From contig NC_015703.1 of assembly GCF_000218895.1 (NCBI RefSeq), forward strand, positions 1,549,501 to 1,613,500: DNA of 64,000 bases, given 5' to 3'. A program made the position numbers and the translations under genes. Source of the DNA: Runella slithyformis DSM 19594 (lineage in GTDB: Bacteria; Bacteroidota; Bacteroidia; Cytophagales; Spirosomataceae). The notes under the pieces are model-generated. The model made no database searches and had not been told where the DNA came from. It was given only the letters and a program-made list of their open reading frames with translations. Below are positions 32,965-42,199 of the stretch, in pieces (positions within the stretch are counted from its first letter, which is position 1; each line of letters begins with the position of its first letter).

Positions 32965-33714
32965 ATGAAACTATCTTTTCTTCTGTTCCTGATTTTGTCA
33001 GGCACATTGCTCAAAAGCAACGCGCAGCAGGACTCCGTCGTTATCCCCGATCCGGATGAGTTCCAACGGCATTCTCATTTTTACATCGGAGCGCCGTTCA
33101 TCAATTTTAACGCCACTCATTATCCGCATTTGAGGCAAGCATTTAAAAGTCAGGGAATTGGCTACTCGGCTGTCCAATTCAACACCATCGCTTCCTTCGG
33201 CGGCGCTTTGCAGCGAGGTCGCTATAAATTGGGGGCAGAAGCGATTTACGGGCTGCCGGGGAGCGATACCAAAAAGCCAACCAAAGTTACCGGAAGCTAC
33301 ATTGCGTACTCACTGAATGCCGGTTACGCCGTTATTTTTGAGCGCAACCGTCAGTATTTTATCAACATAGGCGTAGGCAGGGTCGAATCCACCGTCAGTG
33401 TGTATTCAACCGATACCCCCCAAACACTCGCCTTTAACAATCTGCTTTCTGCGCCCATCGTTGGGCAATCACCCGCGTTAGTTCACAAAAATACTTTTTT
33501 GGAGGTTTCATTGGAGCGAACCATTCGGCCCACGCGCCCGGTCAGTCTAAACCCCGTCTTTCGAATAGGTTACCGTCTGGGAATCAACACTGTACCCTGG
33601 AAAACCGATAATAATATCAGCCTTACCAACGCCCCCGTTGACCGGATACATCAGGTATTTGTCCAAAGTATCTTTGTCATCAGCAAAAGCCATAAACGGA
33701 AGTTAAAATTCTGA
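32965..33714 (+). CDS. Exported hypothetical protein, 249 aa, possible beta-barrel
   Basis: A signal peptide (about 1-21, ending SNAQ) precedes a protein with alternating polar and hydrophobic residues and several Gly/Tyr-rich strands (RYKLGAEAIYGL, YIAYSLNAGYAVIF), which suggests an outer-membrane barrel or lipid-binding fold. The C-terminal residue is Phe. No family is recognised. It is first in a plus-strand run with a 137-aa exported protein and a LytS kinase, 21 bp before the next gene, so it may be part of the sensed process. Confidence 0.65.
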   Translation: MKLSFLLFLILSGTLLKSNAQQDSVVIPDPDEFQRHSHFYIGAPFINFNATHYPHLRQAFKSQGIGYSAVQFNTIASFGGALQRGRYKLGAEAIYGLPGSDTKKPTKVTGSYIAYSLNAGYAVIFERNRQYFINIGVGRVESTVSVYSTDTPQTLAFNNLLSAPIVGQSPALVHKNTFLEVSLERTIRPTRPVSLNPVFRIGYRLGINTVPWKTDNNISLTNAPVDRIHQVFVQSIFVISKSHKRKLKF

Positions 33715-33735
33715 GCGTAAGCCCAATCCACAGTC

Positions 33736-34149
33736 ATGAAAATCCGAACAATTATACTGCTTTGGCTTTACTTTCCCGGTTTTGGAGAGGAGCCGCCCTC
33801 CGCCGAACGGGCAACAGTGGTGCTGTACCGAAGAAAAGATTATTTTGGGTCTGATTTTACGGTAAAAATAAACAGTCAGGTGGTTACGCAACGATTCAGC
33901 AATAACGAATTCTTTCGGCTGGAAGTCCCGGCCGGAAAGATCAGGGTAGAGACCGAAGGCGATTTTATTACCGAAAAGAAAAGTATGACCTTTACCGTCA
34001 ATGCCAACGAAACGCTTTTTCTGAAAGGCATTGTCGACTATGATTACCTGAGCAATGCCCTTTATTTTAAGCGTACCGACGGTGACCAAGCGGCCAAAGA
34101 AATGGTCAAATTGAAACCGGACGAAACTGCCCTCAAAAAAATCGAATGA
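33736..34149 (+). CDS. Exported hypothetical protein (DUF2846-like), 137 aa
   Basis: A short hydrophobic N-terminus (about 1-17) and a beta-rich body. The pattern VVLYRRKDYFGSDFTVKIN, then FFRLEVPAGKIRVETEGDF recalls the DUF2846 type of small extracytoplasmic domain; the fit is by general pattern only. Its stop overlaps the LytS kinase start by four bases (ATGA), which shows coupling to that kinase. Confidence 0.6.
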   Translation: MKIRTIILLWLYFPGFGEEPPSAERATVVLYRRKDYFGSDFTVKINSQVVTQRFSNNEFFRLEVPAGKIRVETEGDFITEKKSMTFTVNANETLFLKGIVDYDYLSNALYFKRTDGDQAAKEMVKLKPDETALKKIE

Positions 34150-35162
34150 GATTACTCCCTTACAGCCGTTTAGTATTTTTCCTGCTGGTCATCACGTTCA
34201 GCGGCTACCTTGGTTTTTTGCTGTACGGCAGCCTGAAAGCGCAATTTGGCAACGATGAAGAAAGCTTAAGCGGGTTCGGGAAGTTTCTGTTGAGTTATGT
34301 GCTGCTGGTGGCCGTGGTTTGGGGAGTGGGCTGGCTCAATTATCGCGGGCCTTTCAGGCGGTGGTTCTTAACCCCCGAAAAACGTTGGGGGTACTGGACG
34401 TGGATCGTAGCCCTCACCTGGGGGGTATTTGAACTCCTGCAATTACGGCAGGACCGAGACCCGGAGTTTGTAGATGAAAACAGTTTGGTTACGCTGGTTT
34501 TGACAGGAATTATCATCGGGTTCGGTTACATCGCCGATGCTTTTCGGGTACGTCGGGAGCAGTTGGTCTTGCAGCAGCAAAAGACGGAAGCGGAACTGAC
34601 CGCACTGAAATCGCAAATAAATCCGCATTTTCTGTTCAATACCCTCAATACCATTTACAACGAAGCCGCCGGAGCCCAAAACGACACCGTTGCCGATCTG
34701 GTACAGCAATTGGCGAGTATCATGCGCTTTACCTTGCAGGAATCGGCCAAACCGTTCATCAGTGTTGAAAGTGAATTGGCTTTTTTGGACAAATACCTCA
34801 CCCTGCAACGCGCCCGATTGCCACAGCGTGACAGCATTCGGGTAGACATCCACATGGACTACGACGGCCAACCCGCCCGAATTGCGCCGTTGCTGCTGAT
34901 TCCCTTCGTCGAAAATGCGTTTCAATACGGGATCAGCTTTGAAAACCCGTGTTTTGTAAAAATCAACTTAGTCATTGAAAATCAAACACTTACTTTACAA
35001 TTACAAAACAGTACTTTTCCCAAAGCCACCCATCGAAAAGGGCATGGAATGGGGATTCATAATGTCCGGCAACGCCTGAAATTGATTTATCCTCATCAAT
35101 ATACATTAGAGATAAAGGACGAAGGCTCCGTTTTTGAAATACAGATGAGTATCAAACTTTGA
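34146..35162 (+). CDS. LytS-type sensor histidine kinase
   Basis: A 338-aa kinase with four N-terminal membrane helices (about 9-29, 44-66, 81-98, 115-134) and a short linker. The kinase core has the LytS/YehU His-box QINPHFLFNTLN with phospho-His161, and the N and G boxes LIPFVENAFQYG and GHGMGIHNVRQRL. It belongs to the His_kinase (Pfam) class that partners LytTR regulators. The LytTR gene is 738 bp downstream, behind a two-gene cassette. It overlaps the exported protein gene before it. Confidence 0.9.
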   Translation: MRLLPYSRLVFFLLVITFSGYLGFLLYGSLKAQFGNDEESLSGFGKFLLSYVLLVAVVWGVGWLNYRGPFRRWFLTPEKRWGYWTWIVALTWGVFELLQLRQDRDPEFVDENSLVTLVLTGIIIGFGYIADAFRVRREQLVLQQQKTEAELTALKSQINPHFLFNTLNTIYNEAAGAQNDTVADLVQQLASIMRFTLQESAKPFISVESELAFLDKYLTLQRARLPQRDSIRVDIHMDYDGQPARIAPLLLIPFVENAFQYGISFENPCFVKINLVIENQTLTLQLQNSTFPKATHRKGHGMGIHNVRQRLKLIYPHQYTLEIKDEGSVFEIQMSIKL

Positions 35163-35191
35163 CAATTTTTGAGTAAAAAAACGTAAATTTG
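35157..35191 (+). promoter_or_regulatory. Candidate promoter for the 35218 cassette
   Basis: TTTG (35158-35161) and TAAATTTG (35184-35191) lie 22 bp apart, close to the Bacteroidota layout, and end 26 bp before the ATG at 35218. This would let the two-gene cassette be transcribed apart from the kinase gene in front. Confidence 0.45.
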
Positions 35192-35217
35192 TTATTGGAT
35201 AGTAAACCAATAAATCA

Positions 35218-35415
35218 ATGGAAACGCCACCCAAAAAATTTACCCCTGAAGAGCGGCAAGCCAATCTAAGCCGCTTTATTAAGCGCTGGAAAGAAGAAAA
35301 ACAAATAACAGAGGAGGAGGCCAAACAACGATTTCAATCTCCTGAGTATCAAGCTATGTTGAAAGAATTAAGAAAGAAGAATGCAGAACGTGGAATCATC
35401 ATCCCTGAAATATGA
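35218..35415 (+). CDS. Small charged hypothetical protein, 65 aa
   Basis: A Lys/Glu-rich helical protein (PKKFTPEERQANLSRFIKRW, then EEEAKQRFQSPEYQAML) with no membrane segment. It looks like a small antitoxin or adaptor, but no family is recognised. The next gene overlaps its end by 35 bp in another frame, so their translation is coupled. The pair sits between the LytS and LytTR genes and has its own candidate promoter. Confidence 0.6.
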   Translation: METPPKKFTPEERQANLSRFIKRWKEEKQITEEEAKQRFQSPEYQAMLKELRKKNAERGIIIPEI

Positions 35416-35896
35416 ATTTACCTTAGTTGGTGGTCCTAAAAATGTATATTCTTTTCAAACTGTCAATGGGATTTCATACGAAATCACCTTTAAACCGACA
35501 TTTTATCTATTTGGCGAAGACTCCTTATTTTCACCGTTCACTTATGAGTTTTCAATCATATTAGTAAACAATCCTTTAGATAGAGAGCCTCCCGCAGATT
35601 TAAAAATCCCTCCCACAATTGCCGCTATTTTCGCCGAATTTTTCAAAAATGCTCCTCAAACGGTCATTGTTTATATATGCGATTCTTCAGACGGGCGACA
35701 ATTGTTTCGTAAACGAAAGTTTGACCGTTGGTTTGAATACTACAAAGGCGCTTTCATAAAGATTGATACCTCATTTGACGAAGCTGATGGTACAAACTAT
35801 CCTGTTTCACTGATTTTGAAAGGCAACAACCCGTTCCGTGACCAAGTAGTGACCCAATTTTTCAGCATCATTGACAGCTTCAATCAAATCAAATAA
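35381..35896 (+). CDS. DUF6169-like protein, 171 aa
   Basis: A protein of about 170 aa with a beta-rich N-terminus (LKYEFTLVGGPKNVYSFQTV, then ISYEITFKPT), an acidic helical middle and a Phe-rich last helix. The opening and the size fit the DUF6169 family of Bacteroidota as I recall it; its role is unknown. It overlaps the upstream 65-aa gene by 35 bp, and its stop lies three bases before the LytTR start. It may be a cassette inserted in the LytS/LytTR operon. Confidence 0.55.
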   Translation: MQNVESSSLKYEFTLVGGPKNVYSFQTVNGISYEITFKPTFYLFGEDSLFSPFTYEFSIILVNNPLDREPPADLKIPPTIAAIFAEFFKNAPQTVIVYICDSSDGRQLFRKRKFDRWFEYYKGAFIKIDTSFDEADGTNYPVSLILKGNNPFRDQVVTQFFSIIDSFNQIK

Positions 35897-35899
35897 CCA

Positions 35900-36577
35900 A
35901 TGATCGCCATTGCCCTTGATGATGAACCCGCCGCCCTCGAAATCCTGCGCCGGCACGCCGAAAAAGTACCCTTTATCAGCCTTACGCACACGTTTGTGAG
36001 CACGGCGGAAGCCTTGGCTTTTTTAAGCCGAAATACCGTTGACGTACTGTTTTTGGATGTACAGATGCCCGATATGCTCGGCACCGATTTTGCGCGATTG
36101 CTCCACAACACCAAGACACAGATTATTTTTGTGACGGCCTATCCCGATTATGCCGTGGAAGGTTTTGCCCTGCACGCGCTGGATTACCTGCTCAAACCCG
36201 TCGAATTCGGGCGCTTTTTGCAGGCCTGCAACCGCGCTTTGGGGCAACACTCCAAAAAGACGGGCGAGTCGTCAGGTATCTTTGTCAAAGACGGCTACGA
36301 TTGGGTACGGGTTAATGTGGACGAAATTCTGTACATTCAGTCAGATACCAACCTGCTGTTTATCCACGAACGCACCCGAAAGGTCACGACCCGCATGACG
36401 CTCAATGAAATGCTGGCCCAGCTGCCGCCCGACCGCTTTTTACGGATTCATAAATCGTATTTGGTAGCGCTCAATGCCATTCAAAAACTGGAACGCCATC
36501 AGGTAACGGTAGGCAATGTCACCATTCCGCTGGCGGGGAGTTATAAAGGAGAATTGGAAGAACGACTGCTGAAGTGA
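35900..36577 (+). CDS. LytTR-family response regulator
   Basis: A 225-aa regulator. The receiver (1-120) has the acid pair LDDEP, phospho-acceptor Asp53 (FLDVQMPDM) and lysine in YLLKPVEF. The C-terminal LytTR DNA-binding domain (about 125-225) shows the typical EILYIQSDTNLLFIHER, RFLRIHKSYLVALNAIQ. It is the likely partner of the LytS kinase at 34146. Its start is three bases after the DUF6169-like stop, so it is cotranslated with the cassette. Confidence 0.9.
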   Translation: MIAIALDDEPAALEILRRHAEKVPFISLTHTFVSTAEALAFLSRNTVDVLFLDVQMPDMLGTDFARLLHNTKTQIIFVTAYPDYAVEGFALHALDYLLKPVEFGRFLQACNRALGQHSKKTGESSGIFVKDGYDWVRVNVDEILYIQSDTNLLFIHERTRKVTTRMTLNEMLAQLPPDRFLRIHKSYLVALNAIQKLERHQVTVGNVTIPLAGSYKGELEERLLK

Positions 36578-36604
36578 AGGGGATTTTTACGAGGCACATT
36601 TTCA

Positions 36605-36847
36605 TCAGGCAGCACTTTCATATAACTGACGGATTGTCTTTTCGGAAGAAAATGTCTGCTGTACTATTTCCAATAAAGCAACCGCATATTCATGCTTCAC
36701 GGTCGGAAAATCATCCAAAAATTCTTCCAATGATACTCCTTTTTCTAAATGTACAAACAATGACCACACCGGCACACGCGTTCCTGTAAAAACAGGCGTG
36801 CCACCCAATGTTTCAGGGTCAATGGTAATAATATCCTTAAGTTTCAT
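36605..36847 (-). CDS. DUF433 protein, antitoxin-like
   Basis: An 80-aa protein with the compact DUF433 winged-helix fold: ITIDPETLGGTPVFTGTRVP is its signature, followed by the helix LFVHLEKGVSLEEFLDDFP. DUF433 proteins often act as antitoxins of DUF5615 PIN-like toxins. No such toxin is next to it: the upstream gene is a photolyase and the downstream one a LytTR gene on the other strand. I take the ATG at 36847; the frame is open to 36898. Confidence 0.8.
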   Translation of the reverse strand: MKLKDIITIDPETLGGTPVFTGTRVPVWSLFVHLEKGVSLEEFLDDFPTVKHEYAVALLEIVQQTFSSEKTIRQLYESAA

Positions 36848-36898
36848 GATTTTAATCGGTTTGCTTATGCAATCTAAACAAACAGAACGACAAAACAA

Positions 36899-38209
36899 TT
36901 ATAGGCCCTTCAACGCCTTTTGATACACTTTCAAGCACCGCTCCCGCGCAAACGCATGGTCAACGATGGGTTGAGGATACTCAAAGCTGTTGATTTCGGG
37001 AACCCATTTTTTGATGTAAATATGCTGAGGGTCAAACTTCTGCGTTTGTGAAGCAGGATTAAAAATCCGAAAGTAAGGGGCGGCATCCGTACCGGAGCCC
37101 GACGCCCACTGCCAACCGCCGTTGTTGGCCGACAGGTCATAATCCAATAGCTTTTGGGCAAAATAGGCCTCGCCCCAACGCCAGTCAATGAGCAGGTGTT
37201 TGGTCAGAAAGCTCGCCACCACCATCCGGACGCGGTTGTGCATAAACCCCGTGGCGTTGAGTTCGCGCATGCCGGCATCCACAATCGGGTAACCCGTGCG
37301 CCCTTCACACCATTGTTGAAACTGTTTCTCATCGTGTCGCCATTCAATTTTGTCATACTCGGGCCGGAAGGCTTTTCCCTGCCCCACGTGCGGAAAATGC
37401 CAGAGAATCTGCATGTAAAAATCCCGCCAAATGAGCTCATTCAGAAAGGTTTCGTTCAGCGTTTGGGCTTTACGGGCCAACTCCCGGATGGAGATCGTAC
37501 CGAATCGCAGGTGAACGCTCAACCGCGAAGTGCCCGGAATCGACGGTATGTCGCGGCGTTCTTTGTAGTGCTCAATGAGTTCATTGCGTACTGTTTTCGA
37601 CGGAAACGGTTGGCCCGTTGCTTCAAATCCCATGCGTTGGAGTGAGGGAATCTCCAACGGTTTGGTTTTGAAAAACGCCTCAAAATACGTTTCTGTCGGG
37701 TACGAACGCAGGTAAAACTCATTGACCTTTTCTTTCCACTTACGACTGTACGGCGTAAAAACGGTATAGGGCGTTCCCGCACCGCTCAGTATTTCGCTTT
37801 TTTCAAAAATACACTGGTCTTTGTGGGTGTAAAAGGCCGTTCCCCCGGCGTTCAAAAAAGCACCGATGGCTTTATCACGCACGAGTGCGTAGGGTTCGTA
37901 ATCGTGATTGGTGTGGACTTCGGCGATATCATACTCCTCCGAAAGCTGCTGCCAGATATCTGCCGGCTTGCCGTATCTGACGATGAGGGTACTGCCGAGC
38001 TGCGTTAATTGCGTATGAAGCTCACGGATAGCCTCATGAATAAATTCCACCCGCCGGTCTTTTTTGTCTTCTAATTTATCCAGAATCTCGGTATCAAAAA
38101 TAAATACAGGCAACACCGGGTTTCCCGATTTGAGGGCATGGTAAAGCCCGGCGTTATCGTGTAAGCGCAAATCGCGACGAAACCAAAAAAGCGTAAGAGG
38201 GGTGTGCAT
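36899..38209 (-). CDS. phrB: Deoxyribodipyrimidine photolyase (class I CPD type)
   Basis: A 436-aa FAD enzyme that splits UV-made cyclobutane dimers using light. The N-terminal antenna domain begins LFWFRRDLRLHDN; the FAD-binding domain has TSRLSVHLRFGTIS, the Trp-rich ELIWRDFYMQIL and the pair GYPIVDAGMREL and NGGWQWASGSGTDAAPYFR, which hold flavin and the electron-relay Trp residues. Length and motifs fit a CPD photolyase more than a cryptochrome-DASH. A terminator of the upstream CBS gene lies right before its start, so it has its own promoter. Confidence 0.9.
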   Translation of the reverse strand: MHTPLTLFWFRRDLRLHDNAGLYHALKSGNPVLPVFIFDTEILDKLEDKKDRRVEFIHEAIRELHTQLTQLGSTLIVRYGKPADIWQQLSEEYDIAEVHTNHDYEPYALVRDKAIGAFLNAGGTAFYTHKDQCIFEKSEILSGAGTPYTVFTPYSRKWKEKVNEFYLRSYPTETYFEAFFKTKPLEIPSLQRMGFEATGQPFPSKTVRNELIEHYKERRDIPSIPGTSRLSVHLRFGTISIRELARKAQTLNETFLNELIWRDFYMQILWHFPHVGQGKAFRPEYDKIEWRHDEKQFQQWCEGRTGYPIVDAGMRELNATGFMHNRVRMVVASFLTKHLLIDWRWGEAYFAQKLLDYDLSANNGGWQWASGSGTDAAPYFRIFNPASQTQKFDPQHIYIKKWVPEINSFEYPQPIVDHAFARERCLKVYQKALKGL

Positions 38210-38210
38210 A

Positions 38211-38251
38211 AAAAAACGGCCTGATTTGTATTGCTACAAACCACGCCGTTT
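38211..38251 (-). terminator. Rho-independent terminator
   Basis: AAACGGC (38214-38220) pairs with GCCGTTT (38245-38251), with an inner TTTGTA/TACAAA stem, and the minus strand continues as TTTTTTTATG. It ends the CBS gene and runs directly into the photolyase start codon. Confidence 0.8.
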
Positions 38252-38268
38252 GAGAGATTGTTTAAAAA

Positions 38269-38685
38269 TCAGTATTGCTCCAACATGTATCTGATCACGT
38301 CGGTCGTCGTCACAATGCCTGCCAGATGGCCGTTTTCAATCACCGGCAAAGCATGATACTCTTCCGTAGTGAAGATTTCGGCTACCTCCCGAATGCTCAG
38401 AGACGCCTCGACCGTACGGGGTTTCTGGGTCATTACCTGCGGAATGGTCAGCATTTCCAACACGGCCTCATCGGCTCCTTCCTGATTCTCGAATAACGAA
38501 CTGAAGGTCAAACGGTTGACATCAGTACTGCTGATGATCCCGACTACTTCCGCTCCCTCCATGACGGGTAAATGCCGGATATGGTTCTTTTTGATTAAGT
38601 CAATTACTTCGTGCAGATCTGCGGTTACTTTGACGGTAAACACATTTTTGGTCATGATGTGCGAAATTGGTTCTCTTCTTTTCAT
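38269..38685 (-). CDS. Two-CBS-domain protein
   Basis: A 138-aa protein made of two CBS motifs (about 5-60 and 75-135). HIMTKNVFTVKVTADLHEVIDLI opens the first, with HLPVMEGAEVVGIIS, and VMTQKPRTVEASLSIREVAEIF the second, with HALPVIENGHLAGIVTTTDVI. CBS pairs bind adenosine nucleotides and regulate other proteins. No output domain is fused. The start at 38685 is chosen over an upstream ATG at 38712, because the motif begins shortly after. A terminator separates it from the photolyase. Confidence 0.85.
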   Translation of the reverse strand: MKRREPISHIMTKNVFTVKVTADLHEVIDLIKKNHIRHLPVMEGAEVVGIISSTDVNRLTFSSLFENQEGADEAVLEMLTIPQVMTQKPRTVEASLSIREVAEIFTTEEYHALPVIENGHLAGIVTTTDVIRYMLEQY

Positions 38686-38788
38686 TGCAAAGTGGTTTAT
38701 TGTGATGCACAATATTGACCATTTTTTACCGGACGCTTTATGACCAATTACATCCCTTAAAAATGCTTTTTGTCATGTTTCAACAAAA

Positions 38789-38817
38789 ATCCCCGACTGC
38801 CGAAGCAACCGGGGATG
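38789..38817 (-). terminator. Rho-independent terminator
   Basis: AATCCCCG (38789-38796) faces CGGGGAT (38810-38816), and the minus strand ends in a run of T (GGGATTTTTGTTG). It ends gcvP. Confidence 0.8.
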
Positions 38818-38862
38818 TATAAAAGATTGGCATCAAAGAACGATCACGTTCCTTCTGCCGTC

Positions 38863-41775
38863 TTAGGCTTCTGCCGGCGCATATTCTTCTACCGGCACAC
38901 AGGCACAGATAAGATTACGGTCGCCGTAGGCCGAATCAATACGGCTGACGCTCGGCCAAAACTTATTGAAACGCAAATGCGGCAACGGGAAGGCGGCTTT
39001 CTCGCGACTGTACGGGCGCTCCCAATTTTCGGCCAACACTACGCGCGAGGTGTGCGGTGCATTTTTCAGGACGTTATTGGCTTTATCGGCAATGCCTTCT
39101 TCCACTTCACGGATTTCGGCCCGAATGCTCAATAACGCATCACAAAAACGATCCAGTTCCGCTTTTGATTCTGATTCGGTCGGTTCGATCATCAGCGTCC
39201 CCGCAACCGGGAATGATAGCGTCGGCGCGTGGAATCCATAATCCATCAGGCGTTTTGCCAAATCCTCCGCTTCTACACCTACGGCTTTGAACGGACGACA
39301 ATCTACGATCATTTCGTGCGCGCAACGGCCGTTGGCACCCGTGTACAGGATTTCAAACTGACCGTCACCGGCCAAACGCTGTTTGATGTAATTGGCATTC
39401 AATATCGCCATTTTCGTGGCATTGGTGACTCCTTCACTGCCCATCATGGCAATGTAGGCGTGCGAGATGGTCAGGATACTGGCCGAGCCATAAGGAGCGG
39501 CTGAAACGGCACCATGTACCCCTCCCTTGCCCTCCCCTGTAGGGAGGGAATCCGCCGAAGCGGTAAGATTCACGTGTCCCGGCAGGTACGGCACTAAATG
39601 CGCTGCCACACCGATGGGACCCATACCGGGACCGCCGCCGCCGTGAGGAATACAGAATGTTTTGTGAAGATTAAGGTGACAGACATCCGCACCGATCGTG
39701 GCCGGACTGGTCAAGCCTACCTGCGCGTTCATGTTTGCGCCATCCATGTATACTTGTCCACCATGATTGTGGATAAGTTGACAAATTTCGATGATACTTT
39801 CTTCAAATACCCCGTGGGTTGACGGATAAGTGACCATCAAACACGCCAACTCGTTGCTGTACTGCTCAGCTTTGGCCTGAAGGTCAACTACGTCAATGTT
39901 TCCGCGCTCATCGCATTTGGTCACCACCACTTTCATACCCGCCATCACGGCCGATGCAGGGTTGGTGCCGTGTGCCGACGACGGAATCAGAGCCACGTTA
40001 CGGTGGCTGTCGCCGCGTGCTTCGTGATAGGCCCGGATCACCATTAACCCGGCGTATTCGCCCTGCGCCCCTGAGTTGGGTTGAAGCGACATGGCCGCAA
40101 AGCCCGTGATCTCGCACAGCCAATCATTCAAATGTTTAAACAACAATTGATAGCCTGCCGTTTGATTTACCGGCGCAAACGGGTGCATTTTACCGAACTC
40201 AGGCCAAGTCACCGGAATCATCTCGGCGGTGGCATTGAGTTTCATGGTGCAGCTCCCCAGAGAAATCATAGAATGCACTAAGGATAAATCCTTGCTTTCC
40301 AGCGACTTCAAATAGCGAAGCATGTCATGCTCGGTATGATAGGAACTGAAAACCGGGTGCGTCAGATAATCAGACTGACGGGCTAAGTTTTCCGGGAAGG
40401 CTATTTCCACTTCGTTCGGTACGCGCATTTCAACGCCTTCGCCGGAAGCTGTGGCGAATAAGTCTAATAAAGCGATCAAATCGCTGAACGATTTTGCTTC
40501 GTCAAACGAAACCCCTACGTGACCGTTGGCGGTGTAGCGTAAGTTAATCCAACGCTTTTCCGCTTCTTCGCGCAGATTGTCGGCATTATGAACCTGCACC
40601 GTAACGGTATCGAAATAGTTTTCGGTCAACACTTCATAACCCATGTGCGACACCGCATCGGCAAAGGCTTTGGTCAATCCGTGTATTTTGGAAGCGATCG
40701 TTTTCAGTCCTTCGGGCCCGTGATACACGGCATAAGCGGCTGCCATGACGGAAAGCAATACCTGCGCGGTACAGATATTGGAAGTTGCTTTTTCGCGGCG
40801 AATGTGCTGCTCGCGCGTTTGCAAGGCCATCCGCAGCGCCCGGTTTCCTTCCGCATCAATAGAGACTCCAATGATACGACCCGGAATGTGACGTTTGAAA
40901 GCATCTTTGGTAGCAAAGAACGCCGCGTGCGGCCCCCCGTACCCCATCGGAACGCCAAAACGCTGTGCTGAACCTACTACGACATCAGCCCCCATTTCTC
41001 CGGGTGATTTGAGCAGGGTAAGGCTTAATAAATCAGCGGCAACGGCCACAAAAATGTTCAGTTCGTGCGCGGCGGCGATGAAATCGGTGTAGTCAATGAC
41101 TTCACCGTCGGTCGCGGGGTATTGTACCAAAACGCCGTAAATGGACGGATCGGTCAAATCCACTTTGGTATGGTCGCCCACGACTACGTTGATATTCAAC
41201 GGTGTAGCGCGGGTGTAGATCAGATCAATCGTTTGCGGATGGCAACGGTCGGAGACAAAAAACGTTTCCGCTTTCTTCCGGGCTGCCGGACGAAGGCTGT
41301 GAAGCATCGTCATGGCTTCGGCGGCGGCGGTAGCCTCGTCCAGCAAAGAGGCGTTGGCGATTTCCATGCCTGTCAGGTCAATGACCGCCGTTTGGAAATT
41401 GAGCAACATCTCCAGACGCCCCTGCGCGATCTCGGCCTGATACGGTGTATAAGCCGTGTACCATGAGGGATTTTCCAGAATATTCCGCAAGACCACGTTG
41501 GGTACATGGGTGTCGTAATAGCCCGTTCCGATGTAGGATTGAAAAATGCGGTTTTGACGCGCTACTTTCTTCAAATCGTTCAAAAAGTCAAATTCTGACT
41601 TTGGAGCGGGTAAGTTTAAAGGTTGCTTCAGACGGATAGCGGCCGGAACCGTTTGGTCTATCAACTCGTCGAGCGTAGCGACGCCGACCGTTTTCAGCAT
41701 TTCCTGTAACTCTTTGGGACTTTGGCCGTGGTGACGGCGCTCGAAGGATTCCTGTTGGTGAAGACTGATTTTCAT
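38863..41775 (-). CDS. gcvP: Glycine dehydrogenase (decarboxylating), P protein
   Basis: A 970-aa one-chain P protein of the glycine cleavage system; it decarboxylates glycine with pyridoxal phosphate and passes the aminomethyl group to the H protein. Both halves show the homologous fold; the PLP lysine is near 705 ([18 protein letters not shown]). The opening [18 protein letters not shown] is typical. The ATG at 41775 is chosen; an upstream open part to 41865 looks spurious. A -7 box TATTTTTG lies at 41820 to 41813. Near residues 738-753 an insert [13 protein letters not shown] is encoded by a palindromic repeat. gcvT and gcvH are not adjacent. Confidence 0.95.
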   Translation of the reverse strand: MKISLHQQESFERRHHGQSPKELQEMLKTVGVATLDELIDQTVPAAIRLKQPLNLPAPKSEFDFLNDLKKVARQNRIFQSYIGTGYYDTHVPNVVLRNILENPSWYTAYTPYQAEIAQGRLEMLLNFQTAVIDLTGMEIANASLLDEATAAAEAMTMLHSLRPAARKKAETFFVSDRCHPQTIDLIYTRATPLNINVVVGDHTKVDLTDPSIYGVLVQYPATDGEVIDYTDFIAAAHELNIFVAVAADLLSLTLLKSPGEMGADVVVGSAQRFGVPMGYGGPHAAFFATKDAFKRHIPGRIIGVSIDAEGNRALRMALQTREQHIRREKATSNICTAQVLLSVMAAAYAVYHGPEGLKTIASKIHGLTKAFADAVSHMGYEVLTENYFDTVTVQVHNADNLREEAEKRWINLRYTANGHVGVSFDEAKSFSDLIALLDLFATASGEGVEMRVPNEVEIAFPENLARQSDYLTHPVFSSYHTEHDMLRYLKSLESKDLSLVHSMISLGSCTMKLNATAEMIPVTWPEFGKMHPFAPVNQTAGYQLLFKHLNDWLCEITGFAAMSLQPNSGAQGEYAGLMVIRAYHEARGDSHRNVALIPSSAHGTNPASAVMAGMKVVVTKCDERGNIDVVDLQAKAEQYSNELACLMVTYPSTHGVFEESIIEICQLIHNHGGQVYMDGANMNAQVGLTSPATIGADVCHLNLHKTFCIPHGGGGPGMGPIGVAAHLVPYLPGHVNLTASADSLPTGEGKGGVHGAVSAAPYGSASILTISHAYIAMMGSEGVTNATKMAILNANYIKQRLAGDGQFEILYTGANGRCAHEMIVDCRPFKAVGVEAEDLAKRLMDYGFHAPTLSFPVAGTLMIEPTESESKAELDRFCDALLSIRAEIREVEEGIADKANNVLKNAPHTSRVVLAENWERPYSREKAAFPLPHLRFNKFWPSVSRIDSAYGDRNLICACVPVEEYAPAEA
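39519..39562. repeat. Palindromic GC-rich repeat inside gcvP
   Basis: A stretch of CCCTCCC and GGGAGGG blocks (39520-39549) followed by TCCGCCGAAG, placed in frame within gcvP. It encodes roughly [13 protein letters not shown], between the usual LPGHVNLT and [11 protein letters not shown] of GcvP. The composition differs from the flanks and fits a dispersed palindromic element inserted without breaking the frame. Confidence 0.6.
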
Positions 41776-41812
41776 CCGATGATCAGAGCGGGATATAAAG
41801 TGTAAATTTTCG

Positions 41813-41820
41813 CAAAAATA
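41813..41820 (-). promoter_or_regulatory. -7 box TATTTTTG of gcvP
   Basis: On the minus strand the octamer fits TAnnTTTG and lies 38 bp before the gcvP start at 41775. No clear -33 TTTG is at 19-20 bp. Confidence 0.4.
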
Positions 41821-41946
41821 GTCAAAAAATAAGCCGCTTGTTGCGGTCTTTTCTTGGAAAAACAAAATCCGGGAAGTAAAGTTTATTCAATCCTGCTTAT
41901 TAATAAAAAAGTTGCGAAACTGTAAAGAGTTTGACGAAAACATTGG

Positions 41947-42050
41947 AACACGGATGAAACGAATCCCGATAAAGCTCGGGAACGCGGATTTTCACGGATT
42001 TTATCAGCGATAATCTGCGTTTTCAAAGAAATCTGCGTTATCTGCGTGCC
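41947..42050. repeat. Dispersed degenerate repeat upstream of GH39 gene
   Basis: In the 424-bp gap 41776-42199 a stretch holds repeated CGGATTTTCACGGATTTT and AATCTGCGTT units, and a hairpin CCCGATAAAGCTCGGG (41965-41980). This form is widespread between Bacteroidota genes. A related stretch lies at 43880-43975. Apart from this repeat and the GH39 leader, nothing else was seen in the gap. Confidence 0.6.
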
Positions 42051-42199
42051 ATTTTTTGAAGTCCGTCATATAGTTAATAACTTCGGAAAGCTATAAAAAA
42101 GCGATTTAAGCCGGCGTTGGCCCCTTTTAATAATCTCACGGTAGCGGCCGACTACCTACAGTCTTACCCTGTAAAGACGACTTTAACGATAATAAAAAA

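Noticed and set aside
41776-42199. Glycine riboswitch upstream of gcvP
   Set aside because: No tandem aptamer-like pairing was seen; the stretch holds a dispersed repeat and a -7 box only.
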